Source of the DNA: Amycolatopsis albispora
GTDB taxonomy: Bacteria > Actinomycetota > Actinomycetes > Mycobacteriales > Pseudonocardiaceae
Length of the DNA: 64,000 bases
Direction of reading: 5' to 3'
NCBI RefSeq assembly: GCF_003312875.1
Contig: NZ_CP015163.1
Span: 5,208,001-5,272,000 of the forward strand
Shown: positions 26,781-35,025 of the stretch, piece by piece
Numbering within the stretch: the first letter of the stretch is position 1
How the letters are laid out: each line of letters opens with the position of its first letter
Notes under the pieces: generated by a model
The model's input: only the letters and a program-made list of their open reading frames with translations
What the model was told of the DNA's origin: nothing
Database searches by the model: none
Program-made: the position numbers and the translations under genes

Positions 26781-27928
26781 CGGACCCCCAGCCCGCGAGC
26801 CACGACCGACCGGAGGATCTCGTTCGTGCCGCCCCGCAACGTGAACGCCGGAGAATGCAGGATCCCTTCGGCGAGCAGCCCGGCCAGTCCGGGTGCGCCT
26901 CGCCGCGGTTCCATCCGGGCCAGCCGCCGCACGGTTTCCACCACGTCTCCTTCGAAGCGGGAGCCGATGTCCTTCACCAACGCGGCCGCGACGTCAGGGG
27001 AGCGCCCGTCGGCCAGCGCGGCCGCCACCGACAGCGAGAGCTGCCGCAGCGTCCAGGCCCGGGCCGTCAGCCTGCCCAGCTCCCGGACCGCGACCGAGTC
27101 ACCCTCTTCGCGCACCAGGTCAGCCCACGCCCGCAGAAGGGGGACCGTGCTCAGCAGCCGTTCCGGACCGGATCTCTCGTAGGCGAGTTCGGTCGTGACC
27201 TGCCGCCAGCCCGCGCCACGCTCACCGAGCAGGCTGCTGTTCGGAACCACGGCGCCGTCGAACACCACCTCGTTGAAGTGGTGTTCTCCGTCGATGGTCA
27301 CGATCGGCCGGATCTCCACGCCGTCAGCCGGGAGGTCCACGACAAATTGGGACAGGCCCGCGTGCCGGTCCGCCGGCGTGCCGTCCGTACGCGCAAGTAC
27401 CACGATCGCATGAGCGAAGTGGGCTCCGGTCGTCCACAGCTTCGTCCCAGTGATCTCCCAGTCGTCGTCGACCTGCCGGGCTCTCGTCCGGACCGCGGCC
27501 AGATCGGACCCCGCGTCGGGCTCACTCATCCCGATGGCGAAAAAGCACTCGCCGCGGGCGATCGCGGGCAGGTATCGCCGTCGCTGTTCTTCGCTGCCGT
27601 GACGCAGGATCGACGGCGCCATCTGGCGGTCGGCGATCCAGTGCGCGGCGACCGGAGCGCCCGCCGCGAGGAGTTCCTCGGTGACGACAAACCTGTCCAA
27701 GGGAGACCGCTCGTGGCCGCCGTACTGACGCGGCAGGGTCATGCCCAGCCAGCCGCGCACCCCGAGCAGCCTGCTGAACGCCGGGTCCGCCGCCGTCATC
27801 CAAGCATCGCACCGCGGCACGAACATCCCGGCTTCCCGTTGGGCGGCGAGGAAGTCCCGCACCTCGGCCCGCAGTGTGTCCGCCGCCGGTTCCAGACGGT
27901 GGGCGGAGAGATCGATCGTCGTGGTCAA
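26777..27928 (-). CDS. Acyl-CoA dehydrogenase, FadE-type, large subunit
   Basis: A 383-residue protein starting at TTG 27928; the strong GAGGAGC seven bases upstream supports this rare start. It has GWLGMTLPRQYGGHERSPLD, FFAIGMSEPDAGSDLAAVRT (flavin binding), ITGTKLWTTGAHFA and [18 protein letters not shown] at the C-terminus. It pairs with the overlapping downstream FadE gene, suggesting a heteromeric dehydrogenase for a bulky acyl-CoA. An operator-like palindrome lies about 40 bp upstream. Confidence 0.9.
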   Translation of the reverse strand: MTTTIDLSAHRLEPAADTLRAEVRDFLAAQREAGMFVPRCDAWMTAADPAFSRLLGVRGWLGMTLPRQYGGHERSPLDRFVVTEELLAAGAPVAAHWIADRQMAPSILRHGSEEQRRRYLPAIARGECFFAIGMSEPDAGSDLAAVRTRARQVDDDWEITGTKLWTTGAHFAHAIVVLARTDGTPADRHAGLSQFVVDLPADGVEIRPIVTIDGEHHFNEVVFDGAVVPNSSLLGERGAGWRQVTTELAYERSGPERLLSTVPLLRAWADLVREEGDSVAVRELGRLTARAWTLRQLSLSVAAALADGRSPDVAAALVKDIGSRFEGDVVETVRRLARMEPRRGAPGLAGLLAEGILHSPAFTLRGGTNEILRSVVARGLGVR

Positions 27929-27965
27929 CCGTGCTCCTCATCAGGTCTCTCACCACCGTAGGAGG

Positions 27966-27983
27966 TTGAATCCAAAACTGGAT
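27966..27983. promoter_or_regulatory. Palindromic operator candidate upstream of the fadE pair
   Basis: Perfect inverted repeat GAATCCA-AAAC-TGGATTC, located 38 bases upstream of the TTG start and inside the region between fadE and the GntR remnant. Size and spacing fit a GntR/FadR-type operator, so it may be the former target of the adjacent broken regulator. Confidence 0.5.
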
Positions 27984-27994
27984 TCAGATGTTCC

Positions 27995-28340
27995 GGTCAA
28001 TGGACGACCTGCTCGGTCAGCCTGCGGACGGAGGCGCGGCGCCGGCGTGCAGCATGAAATCCAGGTGTGCGTCGGACCCGGCGCGGTGGGGCATCCATCA
28101 GGGCCACCGGGCAGTCCCGGTCCCCATCGGGCAGGGCAGCCACTATTTTCCGGTGCCCGGCGACGATCCGGGGCCGCCCGGCCTCGTCGTGGAGGTAGAC
28201 CGAGTGACACGGCAGGGCCCAGGTTCAGATTCGGGTGATCTCGCCGACGAGCAGGTTGAGCTCGCTCAGCCCGAATATCGCCAGGTGGAATTCGGTGTTG
28301 CGGGCGCGCATCCGAGAAGGATCGCCCCGGCGCGGTCGCC
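27995..28340 (-). pseudogene. Remnant of a GntR-family (FCD domain) regulator
   Basis: Minus-strand pieces of an FCD ligand-binding domain are visible in two frames. RNTEFHLAIFGLSELNLLVG is followed after a frame change near 28228 by SVYLHDEAGRPRIVAGHRKI, then VAALPDGDRDCPVALMDA. The N-terminal winged-HTH half is absent; the SDR gene ends at 28345 immediately before it. It is not a functional regulator. Its place next to a palindromic site and the fadE start suggests it once controlled the catabolic block. Confidence 0.7.
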
Positions 28341-28344
28341 CGAC

Positions 28345-29091
28345 CTAGGTTGTCACGCTGCCGCCGTTGAGGTTGAGGGTCTGCCCCGTCATCCAGGACG
28401 CCTCGGCGGAGGCGAGATAGACCACCGCGGCCCCCACGTCCTCGGGTGTGCCGAGCCGCCGGGTCGGGATTCGCGCCGCGATCGCGGCAGTGGCGTCGCC
28501 CGCGGCATTGGTCTGAAGCCCGAGCGCCAGCGTGTTGACGGTGACGCCGAAGGGGCCGACCTCCTGGGAGATGTGCCGGATGAAGCCCTCCACCCCGCTC
28601 TTGGCCGCCCCGTACAGCGAGAGCCCCAGATCGGATCCCGTGCGCGCGGAACCGGACGAAATCTGCACGATGCGCCCCCAACCCGCTTCGCACATCTCAT
28701 CAAGGACGGCCGACAGGCAGTGCATCGCGCCGAACAGGTTGATTTCCACTGGTCCTCGCCAGCGGGCCGGGTCGAGGGTGCGGAACTGGCCCTGCCCGAA
28801 GTCGGCGGGAATACCCGCGTTGTGGACCAGTATGTCGATGTGCCGCCCGAACTCCGCACGTGCCTGGCCGACGCCGTCGCGGACCGCGTCCGGGTCGGTG
28901 ACGTCGAAGGCGATCGGAACGGCACGCCCGCCGGACGCAGTGATCTCGTCGCTCACCGTCTTGGCCCGCTCGGCTACGAGGTCGTTCACCACCACCGAGG
29001 CGCCCTGCGCGGCCAGCGCCCGGGCGATCCCCGCTCCGGCGTTCTGACCGGCACCCGTCACCAGCGCGCTGCGGCCTGACAGATCGAACAT
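28345..29091 (-). CDS. Short-chain dehydrogenase/reductase
   Basis: A 248-residue classical SDR starting at ATG 29091 with GAGGAA upstream. It has TGAGQNAGAGIARAL (a slightly altered TGxxxGxG), HNAGIPADFG, catalytic Tyr-Lys in LYGAAKSGVEGF, and the C-terminal GQTLNLNGGS that replaces the usual DGG. Likely oxidises a ring or side-chain hydroxyl in the catabolic route. Confidence 0.88.
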   Translation of the reverse strand: MFDLSGRSALVTGAGQNAGAGIARALAAQGASVVVNDLVAERAKTVSDEITASGGRAVPIAFDVTDPDAVRDGVGQARAEFGRHIDILVHNAGIPADFGQGQFRTLDPARWRGPVEINLFGAMHCLSAVLDEMCEAGWGRIVQISSGSARTGSDLGLSLYGAAKSGVEGFIRHISQEVGPFGVTVNTLALGLQTNAAGDATAAIAARIPTRRLGTPEDVGAAVVYLASAEASWMTGQTLNLNGGSVTT

Positions 29092-29132
29092 CTATTCCTC
29101 TTCCGTAGTTCCGCCACTGCGGTCATTCCAAA

Positions 29133-29516
29133 TCACAGATGCTGGACGATCTCCAGCAGATGTCCCTCCGGGTCCGCCAATTCCGCGACCTTCATCCCGC
29201 CGGCGGGCATGGACCGGGGCTCGGACCGCACGGTGCCGCCCGCGGCTCGCGCGGCACAGGCTGTCTCCTCCACATCGGCGACGGTGAAGCCGAGCACGGC
29301 TTCACCTGGGTGCGGAGTCGCACCGTCGGCGTAGTGGATCAGCAGCAGCGACGGGCCGTCACCGGCCGCGGAGCCCATGACAATCTCCTCGAACGCCCGA
29401 AGGCCCTCGCCGCCGCTGAACCGATGCCTCACCACCTGCCCGAACACCGCGGCATAGAAGCTGGCCTGTGCGTCGAGGTCATCGACCACGATCTTGGTGA
29501 ACACGAAGGACGACAC
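29133..29516 (-). CDS. Glyoxalase/VOC family protein
   Basis: A 127-residue VOC-fold protein taken from GTG 29516. It shows FTKIVVDDLDAQASFYAAVF at the N-terminus, SLLLIHYADGATPHPGEAVL in the middle and AELADPEGHLLEIVQHL with the metal-site Glu at the C-terminus, two beta-alpha-beta-beta-beta modules as expected. VOC proteins include isomerases, lyases and binding proteins; no specific activity can be assigned. It is the most upstream intact gene of the minus-strand block, 41 bp before the SDR. Confidence 0.8.
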   Translation of the reverse strand: MSSFVFTKIVVDDLDAQASFYAAVFGQVVRHRFSGGEGLRAFEEIVMGSAAGDGPSLLLIHYADGATPHPGEAVLGFTVADVEETACAARAAGGTVRSEPRSMPAGGMKVAELADPEGHLLEIVQHL

Positions 29517-29766
29517 CTGAGCGAGTACAACGGCTCTGTGACCGCGCCGGTGGTGAATATTCCAGTGAGCGGGAGACAGATGCCGAAGCCGACGTGGCCT
29601 TCCTGGATGCCGCCGACGCTGGCATCTGCGACACTCGCCAGCCTCGCGGGGGCTCGTCCCACTCAAGATTGGAGGTTTCGAGCATTCCGTCCCACGTAGC
29701 AGGCCGCGCAGGAGCTGTCGTTCAACATCATGCGGGCCAGGTGGCCGAAGTTGGAACAGGCAACCG
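29517..29766 (-). other. Gene-poor segment with possible oxidoreductase remnant
   Basis: No intact gene. On the minus strand the frame VGFGICLPLTGIFTTGAVT (about 29535-29600) resembles the N-terminal strand of luciferase-like F420 monooxygenases, but continues as random sequence into the VOC gene. This could be another truncated gene at the edge of the block. Too short to be sure. Confidence 0.25.
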
Positions 29767-30280
29767 TCACCGAGGGCACCCTTCGACCGTTGTCTCGGCG
29801 TGGAAGAGCGGATACCAGTCCTGCGGCGCGCGGTTGCTGGTCAGGATCAGGGAGCGTCCGGCGCGTTCGGTGATCAGCTCGTAGAGGTCGTCGGCCTGGG
29901 TGGTGGTGAGTTCCCGCATGCCGAAGTCGTCGAGGACGAGGATGTCGGGGCGGGTGAGCTCGCGTAGCCGTTTGTCCCAGGTTCGGTCGGCGTGTCCGCC
30001 GGCGAGGTCGGCGAGCAGTCGGCTGGTCTTGAGGAACCGGACCTCGGCGCCCTGGCGGATCGCGAGGTGCCCGAGCCCTTGGGAGATGTGGGTTTGCCGA
30101 CCCCGACCGGGCCGTAGAGCACGACGGACTCGCCGCCGCGCAGCCAGCGCAGCGCGGCGAAGTCGAACTCCTCCAAGGTGGCTTGCTGATCGAACCGGGC
30201 TCGCTTGAGGCGGCGGCTCATGGCCATGGTCTCGCGGTGGCCGAGTTCCTCGGCGCCGTTGCCGCGGTCGGCGCGCTCAC
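29767..30280 (-). pseudogene. IS21-type IstB ATP-binding helper, frameshifted remnant
   Basis: Minus-strand sequence encodes an IstB-like AAA+ protein in two frames: RRLKRARFDQQATLEEFDFA and YGPVGVGK (Walker A), then after a one-base loss just past the Lys the other frame continues with DILVLDDFGMREL (Walker B) and LILTSNRAPQDWYPLF. The C-terminus after this point is replaced by unrelated sequence, the N-terminus is short, and no IstA transposase is nearby. It is a decayed insertion-sequence fragment marking an old recombination point at the end of the catabolic block. Confidence 0.85.
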
Positions 30281-30404
30281 CGCCGGTGTCCGGGTGTAGT
30301 CGGTCGGGCATCTCGCTTGTCGCGGCAAGTCCGGCGACGACAAGCCGACAGGCCGGATCCACGCCACGGGTTCTCGCTGCGCCTGCTTCTATGATTGCGG
30401 GGCG

Positions 30405-31025
30405 ATGGTGAACAAGGTGGGTCGTCCGAGTAAGGCTCGCGAGCGGATGGCGACGATTCTGCGGGCAATGGCCGGAGTGGTAGCGCGAGACGGACTCGCC
30501 GATACCACATTATCGAACGTCGCGGCCGCCGCTGGTATGCAGCGCTCCCTGGTGCTGCACTATTTCGGCAGCCGCGAGGGTTTGCTACAGGCCTTCGTCA
30601 ACGAAGTCATCTCCGCCTACGGGTTGTCGATGATGCATCGCGACCCGGCGGCACCGTTGAGCGCGCGGGTCGACGCAATGTTCGAGGAAGCTGCCTACCA
30701 CAGCCGCGAAGACATGATCGTGTGGAGCGAACTGGTGGCGCTGGCGGCTCGTGACGCCACTGTGCGTGAGCGGGTGAGCAGGCTATGGACCGAGCGGTGG
30801 CTGCCGGACATCGAACGCCAGTTGGCTGAGGAGTATCCCTCGGCGGAGCCGCGCCACATTACCTCGGCGGCGTACGTATTGGCATGCTTGTTCGAAGCGC
30901 ACTGGGCGTTCCAGCTACAAGGGCTCGACGATCCGCAGCGACGGGACCAGGTACGGGAAGCCGCGCGCGCCATTCTCGCGAATCTGGCCGCTCCGATCGA
31001 CGGGGCGGCCGCAGCATCGGATTAG
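30405..31025 (+). CDS. TetR-family transcriptional regulator
   Basis: A 206-residue regulator. Its N-terminal HTH (TTLSNVAAAAGMQRSLVLHY, then FGSREGLLQAFV) is textbook TetR; the C-terminal domain is helical with a Trp/aromatic-rich pocket. It is convergent with the ATC-hydrolase-like gene at 31755-31081. A palindrome near the divergent start of the downstream genes (31993-32014) is a plausible target. Confidence 0.9.
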   Translation: MVNKVGRPSKARERMATILRAMAGVVARDGLADTTLSNVAAAAGMQRSLVLHYFGSREGLLQAFVNEVISAYGLSMMHRDPAAPLSARVDAMFEEAAYHSREDMIVWSELVALAARDATVRERVSRLWTERWLPDIERQLAEEYPSAEPRHITSAAYVLACLFEAHWAFQLQGLDDPQRRDQVREAARAILANLAAPIDGAAAASD

Positions 31026-31038
31026 ATGCTGCGGCCGC
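31005..31038. terminator. Bidirectional terminator between tetR and the ATC-hydrolase-like gene
   Basis: Perfect 14-bp stem GCGGCCGCAGCATC / GATGCTGCGGCCGC with a 6-base loop. It overlaps the TetR stop codon and is followed by ATGATTTTCTT on the plus strand. It serves two converging genes. Confidence 0.8.
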
Positions 31039-31080
31039 ATGATTTTCTTGGTGTTGAGACCTACCGCCTGGCCCGCTCGG

Positions 31081-31755
31081 TCAACTCTGGACGCGGTCCC
31101 AGTAGAAGGGGCAACGTGCACCGCCGTAGCCGATCGTAGTGGCGCGTTCGAAACGGAATCCGTGCTGTGCGGGATCGATCGCACCCATCCAATTGGTATC
31201 GAAGTCACACATCAGTGGTGCCAGGTCGGTTGCCGAATGCGCATCGAGCACTTGGTAGTAGAAGCAGCGGACGACATCGACGTGGTAGCGCTGGTCATCG
31301 TCGGCGCGACGGTCGAAGGTGAAGCCCGCCCCGAAGGTGTGTTTCTCGCGGGCCTTCGCCGACGCGACCATTGCGGCGAAGGGGTCCTCGGCGGCATCGA
31401 GCATGGCCCTGGTGCTGTCATGGACGATATCGGCGAGCGGTTCGATGAAAGCGGCGCGCAACGCTGCGAGGGTCGCCTCGCGCCCGATCTGCGGTCGTAG
31501 TGCCCGGTCAGCCACAACCACGGCCAGTGTCATCCTCAGATTGGCCGCGGCTGCCTGGTCGACGACGCGATGGGCGTTCGCGGACTCCAATTCGGCAAGT
31601 TCGGCGCGCATCCGGGGGACGAAATCATCCGGAACAGCGTCGTGCTGCACATGTGCTGCAAGGTGGTCGAAAAAACTGTCGACCACGGCTTTCGCGGTGG
31701 CTTCGGCGTCTGGGACGTACTCGTCGTCGGTAGGGAGGGGGAGGTCGGCGGTCAT
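31081..31755 (-). CDS. ATC hydrolase-like protein (L-2-amino-thiazoline-4-carboxylate hydrolase family)
   Basis: A 224-residue protein from ATG 31755 with AAGGA nine bases upstream; the longer frame lacks such a site. The C-terminal half carries the family block ending in FERATTIGYGGARCPFYWDR, with Cys near the end, preceded by VVRCFYYQVLDAHSATDLAP and CDFDTNWMGAID. Characterised relatives hydrolyse the thiazoline ring in L-cysteine production by pseudomonads. Many homologues are uncharacterised, so activity here is open. Divergent from the saccharopine-dehydrogenase-like gene and convergent with TetR. Confidence 0.65.
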   Translation of the reverse strand: MTADLPLPTDDEYVPDAEATAKAVVDSFFDHLAAHVQHDAVPDDFVPRMRAELAELESANAHRVVDQAAAANLRMTLAVVVADRALRPQIGREATLAALRAAFIEPLADIVHDSTRAMLDAAEDPFAAMVASAKAREKHTFGAGFTFDRRADDDQRYHVDVVRCFYYQVLDAHSATDLAPLMCDFDTNWMGAIDPAQHGFRFERATTIGYGGARCPFYWDRVQS

Positions 31756-31992
31756 GCTGTGTCCTTTCGAGACATCGTCGGTCCCGCAACACAGCAGCAA
31801 ACCAAGGGGGAGTGCTTGCCGTGCCCGTCAACCGACGAACACGCCAACGCGCTCCACCGACCTACCTGGCGCTGACGATATGGATGAGATACCCGGCAAG
31901 GCGCCGGATGCGTGGAACTTAGCGGATTGCCGCGCGACCTGTCCAGCATCTCAACCCATCACCTCGCTGTGCTTGTCCGACCGGTCTAATAT

Positions 31993-32014
31993 ATTTACTA
32001 TCGTATCGGTAAAT
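31993..32014. promoter_or_regulatory. TetR-type operator candidate in AT-rich divergent promoter
   Basis: Inverted repeat ATTTAC-N10-GTAAAT in an unusually AT-rich stretch (31988-32017) 20 bp upstream of the plus-strand start. The 6-bp arms and 22-bp length suit a TetR-family dimer site, and the TetR gene is 1 kb away. The rest of 31756-32033 shows no gene. Confidence 0.45.
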
Positions 32015-32033
32015 TAACTCAGGAGCGTGATCC

Positions 32034-33325
32034 GTGCGAGTACTGGTGCTAGGTGGAGCGGGCGCGATGGGCCATGTCGCGGCGCAGGTCCTCGCCGCCT
32101 CCGGGGCGGTTCAGGAAGTGATCATCGGCGATCTCGATGTCCGACGAGCCGAGTCGGTGGCCCAAGCCCTGGGCCCCAAAGTGACCGGCCGGGGTGTGGA
32201 TGTCACGGACAGTTGCGAGTTGGGCGCGGCGCTACGTAAGTGCGACCTCGTGGTGAACGCCGTCGGGCCGTTCTTCAGATTCGGAGCATCGATTTTGTCA
32301 GCGGCGGTGGACGCCGCATGCGACTATGTCGACATCTGCGATGACTGGGAGCCAACCCTGGAGATGTTGGCTCTGGACGATCGCGCCCGCACTGCCGGGG
32401 TCACAGCCTTGGTCGGTATGGGGGCGAGTCCAGGAGTATCGAATCTCCTTGCCGTGATCGCCGGCCGTGAACTCGATACCGTCGATAGCGTAGCCACGGG
32501 ATGGAGCATGACCGTCGCCGCTCAGCCCACTGCGTCACACGCCAGCCAGCCCGGCGCAGCTATAGAGCACGGGATGCGGCAGCTCAGCGGAACGATCCGC
32601 ATCCTTCAGGACGGCCAGTTCGCAGAGCGACCAGCACTCGAGAAGGTTGTCGTGGACTATCCAGGTATTGGCCGGTTCCAGGGCCGCACCTTCGGGCACC
32701 CCGAGGCCGTCACCCTGCAACGAGCCTTCCCCGGCCTACGCGACAACATCAATATCACTGTCGGAGATCGGATGACCTGCGCGGCGCTGTCCGTGCTGCG
32801 ATTCGGCATCAACCGCCGCATTCTGACGCCGCGCCGCGCGGCGCGTATCGCAGCCTTCACCGACACGCGACACCGAGCGGTTTCGCCGACATCTTCAGAG
32901 CCGCTGGCCCACCGCCCCTGTTCGCCGTGGCCCGCGGTGTCCGCGACGGCAGGCCGGCTACATCGGCGACCGCACTGGCGCAGATTCCCGGCCTGACAAT
33001 GGCCGAAATCACCAGCACCCCTTTGGCTGTCGCGGCACTGCTACTGCCATCTGTCCGTCGCCCTGGGGTGCACACACCGGAGACATTGATCGACCCCGAG
33101 CGGTTCTTCGCCGCCTTCGCGCCACACTGCATCGGAGCTCCCGTCCCCGCCAAGATGACGGTCACAACCCGTTCGTGGGCAACACCTGCGGCCAACGCCC
33201 AAAACCTCTCCGACACCCTTTTAACAGCTTTCCTTGCACCGCAACCACCGGCATCGCGAGCCCCAGCGGAGCTTCGCCAGGCCGTTGGCCCACCCCATCG
33301 TTTGGGTCCCGGTCGTGGTAACTGA
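32034..33325 (+). pseudogene. Saccharopine dehydrogenase-like oxidoreductase, frameshifted
   Basis: Starts at GTG 32034 with AGGAG nine bases upstream. The first frame (to about 32870) encodes the NAD fold MRVLVLGGAGAMGHVAAQVL, VVNAVGPFFRFG, CDYVDICDDWEP and GMGASPGVSNLLAVIAG. The matching C-terminal part (DIFRAAGPPPLFAVARGVRD, TMAEITSTPLAVAA, HTPETLIDPERFFAAFAPHC) continues in another frame after a shift near 32860-32880. As read, the protein stops early at 32996 after about 40 nonsense residues. Either a genuine inactivating frameshift or a base error. Family members reduce or oxidise alpha-amino acids; substrate unknown. Confidence 0.8.
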
Positions 33326-33555
33326 CCGACAGCGGACGGTGTCCTTCTCGAAGCGTAGTTGGAACTTGATCGGGGTGCGGTAGTCGAGCACGACCGCGCC
33401 CGCACCAACCTCGACGGACACCCCGACTACACTCGCCGCCGGGCACAGGACAACACACGCACCACTTGCCGAATGACGGGCGTCTCGAGTCGTGGTGCCG
33501 CCCCCCTGCAAGGTTGCCGAGCAGCTGATGCTGGAGTCTTGAGAGGATCGTGGTC

Positions 33556-34362
33556 ATGACGACACGATCTGTTGGCATTGTTGGATTGGGCCGGATGGGG
33601 TCGACCCTGGCCGTCGGTTTCAGCAGAGCGGTCGAGCCGGATTGCCTGTTTGCGGCGGGCCGTTCGGCAGCGAGCGTCGCGCGCGTCACTGAGACGGTGC
33701 CCTCCATCACGATCGTGCCATTGGCCGAGTTGGCCGACCGGGCCACGCTGATAGTGCTCTGTGTGCGCAACGCCGACCTTCCAGTCGTGCTGGGCGATAT
33801 CCGGCCTGGTCTCACAGACCAACACGTCCTCATCACGATCAACAACGGGCTACCACTGCGCGCCTTGGCAGCCACCGTCCCCGGTCCCGTGGCCAAGTTG
33901 ATCCCCAGCGTCGGCAACGAAATCGGTGTCGGCGCAACGCTGCTCACGCCCGGCCCCGGCCTCGGCGAGCGCGCCGTAGACGAGCTGGTCACGCTGCTGC
34001 GTCGGTTTTCCCGACCGTTCTTGATCACCGAAGGCCAGGGACGCGCGGCCACCGACCTTGCCTCGTGCGGCCCAGCGCTACTGGCCAGCGCCGCGCGATC
34101 GATGGTCCGCGCACAGCTCGAGCGGGGCACGCAATTGCCGCCCGATCTGGCCGAACAACTGGTCACGCAGAGCCTCATCGCCGCTAGTCAGCTGCTAGCA
34201 GAAGGCGCGTGCCTGGACGAGATCATCGACCGAGTCGCCGTGCCAGGCGGCAACACTGCAGCCGCTGTCGAGGCCAGCCGCGATGATCTGACCGCAGCAT
34301 GGCGCGCCGCTTTTCAAGCGACCGCCAGCAACGAAGGCGGCAAACCTCTCCCCTCCCTCTGA
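33556..34362 (+). CDS. Pyrroline-5-carboxylate reductase-like NAD(P)-binding protein
   Basis: About 268 residues from ATG 33556, chosen because GAGAGG lies nine bases upstream; GTG 33550 is also possible. N-terminal Rossmann motif VGIVGLGRMGSTLAVGF, then VLCVRNADLPVVLGDIRPGL and VAKLIPSVGNEIGVGATLL. The C-terminal helical dimerisation domain includes SLIAASQLLAEGA and RVAVPGGNTAAAVEA, matching the P5CR TxPGGxT motif. It probably reduces an imine or related intermediate. Together with the saccharopine-dehydrogenase-like and ATC-hydrolase-like genes it suggests amino-acid-derivative metabolism, but no pathway is clear. The 204 bp after it contain no gene. Confidence 0.8.
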   Translation: MTTRSVGIVGLGRMGSTLAVGFSRAVEPDCLFAAGRSAASVARVTETVPSITIVPLAELADRATLIVLCVRNADLPVVLGDIRPGLTDQHVLITINNGLPLRALAATVPGPVAKLIPSVGNEIGVGATLLTPGPGLGERAVDELVTLLRRFSRPFLITEGQGRAATDLASCGPALLASAARSMVRAQLERGTQLPPDLAEQLVTQSLIAASQLLAEGACLDEIIDRVAVPGGNTAAAVEASRDDLTAAWRAAFQATASNEGGKPLPSL

Positions 34363-34566
34363 CTTCTCGGCGCCAACCACCGGCGATCCCACGACCCAAC
34401 AGCTAACGCCGGCTGCGGGTACCGACCCCGCCCCAGGGCAGGCATAGCGCCAACCTCGACGTTCCACCTGGCCAGCCTGTGTCGCGCCTCCCTGGCCAGG
34501 CACTGATCGATTCGCTCCACATAACGAAATCGATTCAATTCGCCGTCGCGTGTCCAAAACACGTCG

Positions 34567-35025
34567 GTGGAGGTTAGGGGACCTTACTCGAACATAAAAG
34601 ACCAGGTCAGAGCGCTGGAAGAGCTCCGTGAGAAGCTTCCCAGCCTCGATACCCCCGAGCCGCCGTCGATCAAGGCCGACCGACCGCGCCGGGCCCGGCA
34701 ACTCGGCTCCGAGCAAGTCGAGCAACTGATCGCCGACTACCAGTCCGGCGCGACGGTGTACGAACTCGGCGACCGGTTTGGCATCGAACGGCGGACGGTC
34801 AGCAACATCCTCCACCGGCACGGCGTGCCGATGCGCCGCCGCGGCCTCTCGCCCGAGCAGGTCGACGACGCCATCCACCTCTACAAGCTGGGTTGGTCGC
34901 TGGCGCGAGTCGGCGACCACTTCGGGGTCAACCACACCACCGTGCTGAACAAGCTGCGTGAACGCGGCATCCCCACGCGAGACAGCCATGGACGTCCGCG
35001 CGTCGAAGCAGGTGGTACTCGATGA
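34567..35025 (+). CDS. Double helix-turn-helix DNA-binding protein (copy 2)
   Basis: A 152-residue near-copy of the protein at 934-1392, with the same two HTH segments ([18 protein letters not shown] and [17 protein letters not shown]) and the same four-base overlap with the next gene. GTG 34567 falls at the point where the two loci stop resembling each other, with no Shine-Dalgarno, again compatible with leaderless translation. Differences from copy 1 are mostly conservative, clustered around residues 35-60. Confidence 0.8.
   Translation: MEVRGPYSNIKDQVRALEELREKLPSLDTPEPPSIKADRPRRARQLGSEQVEQLIADYQSGATVYELGDRFGIERRTVSNILHRHGVPMRRRGLSPEQVDDAIHLYKLGWSLARVGDHFGVNHTTVLNKLRERGIPTRDSHGRPRVEAGGTR

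Noticed and set aside
33326..33555. Minus-strand frames with a DYRTPIKFQLRF segment, possible transposase end
   Set aside because: Only a dozen residues look transposase-like and nothing around supports an insertion sequence; treated as non-coding.
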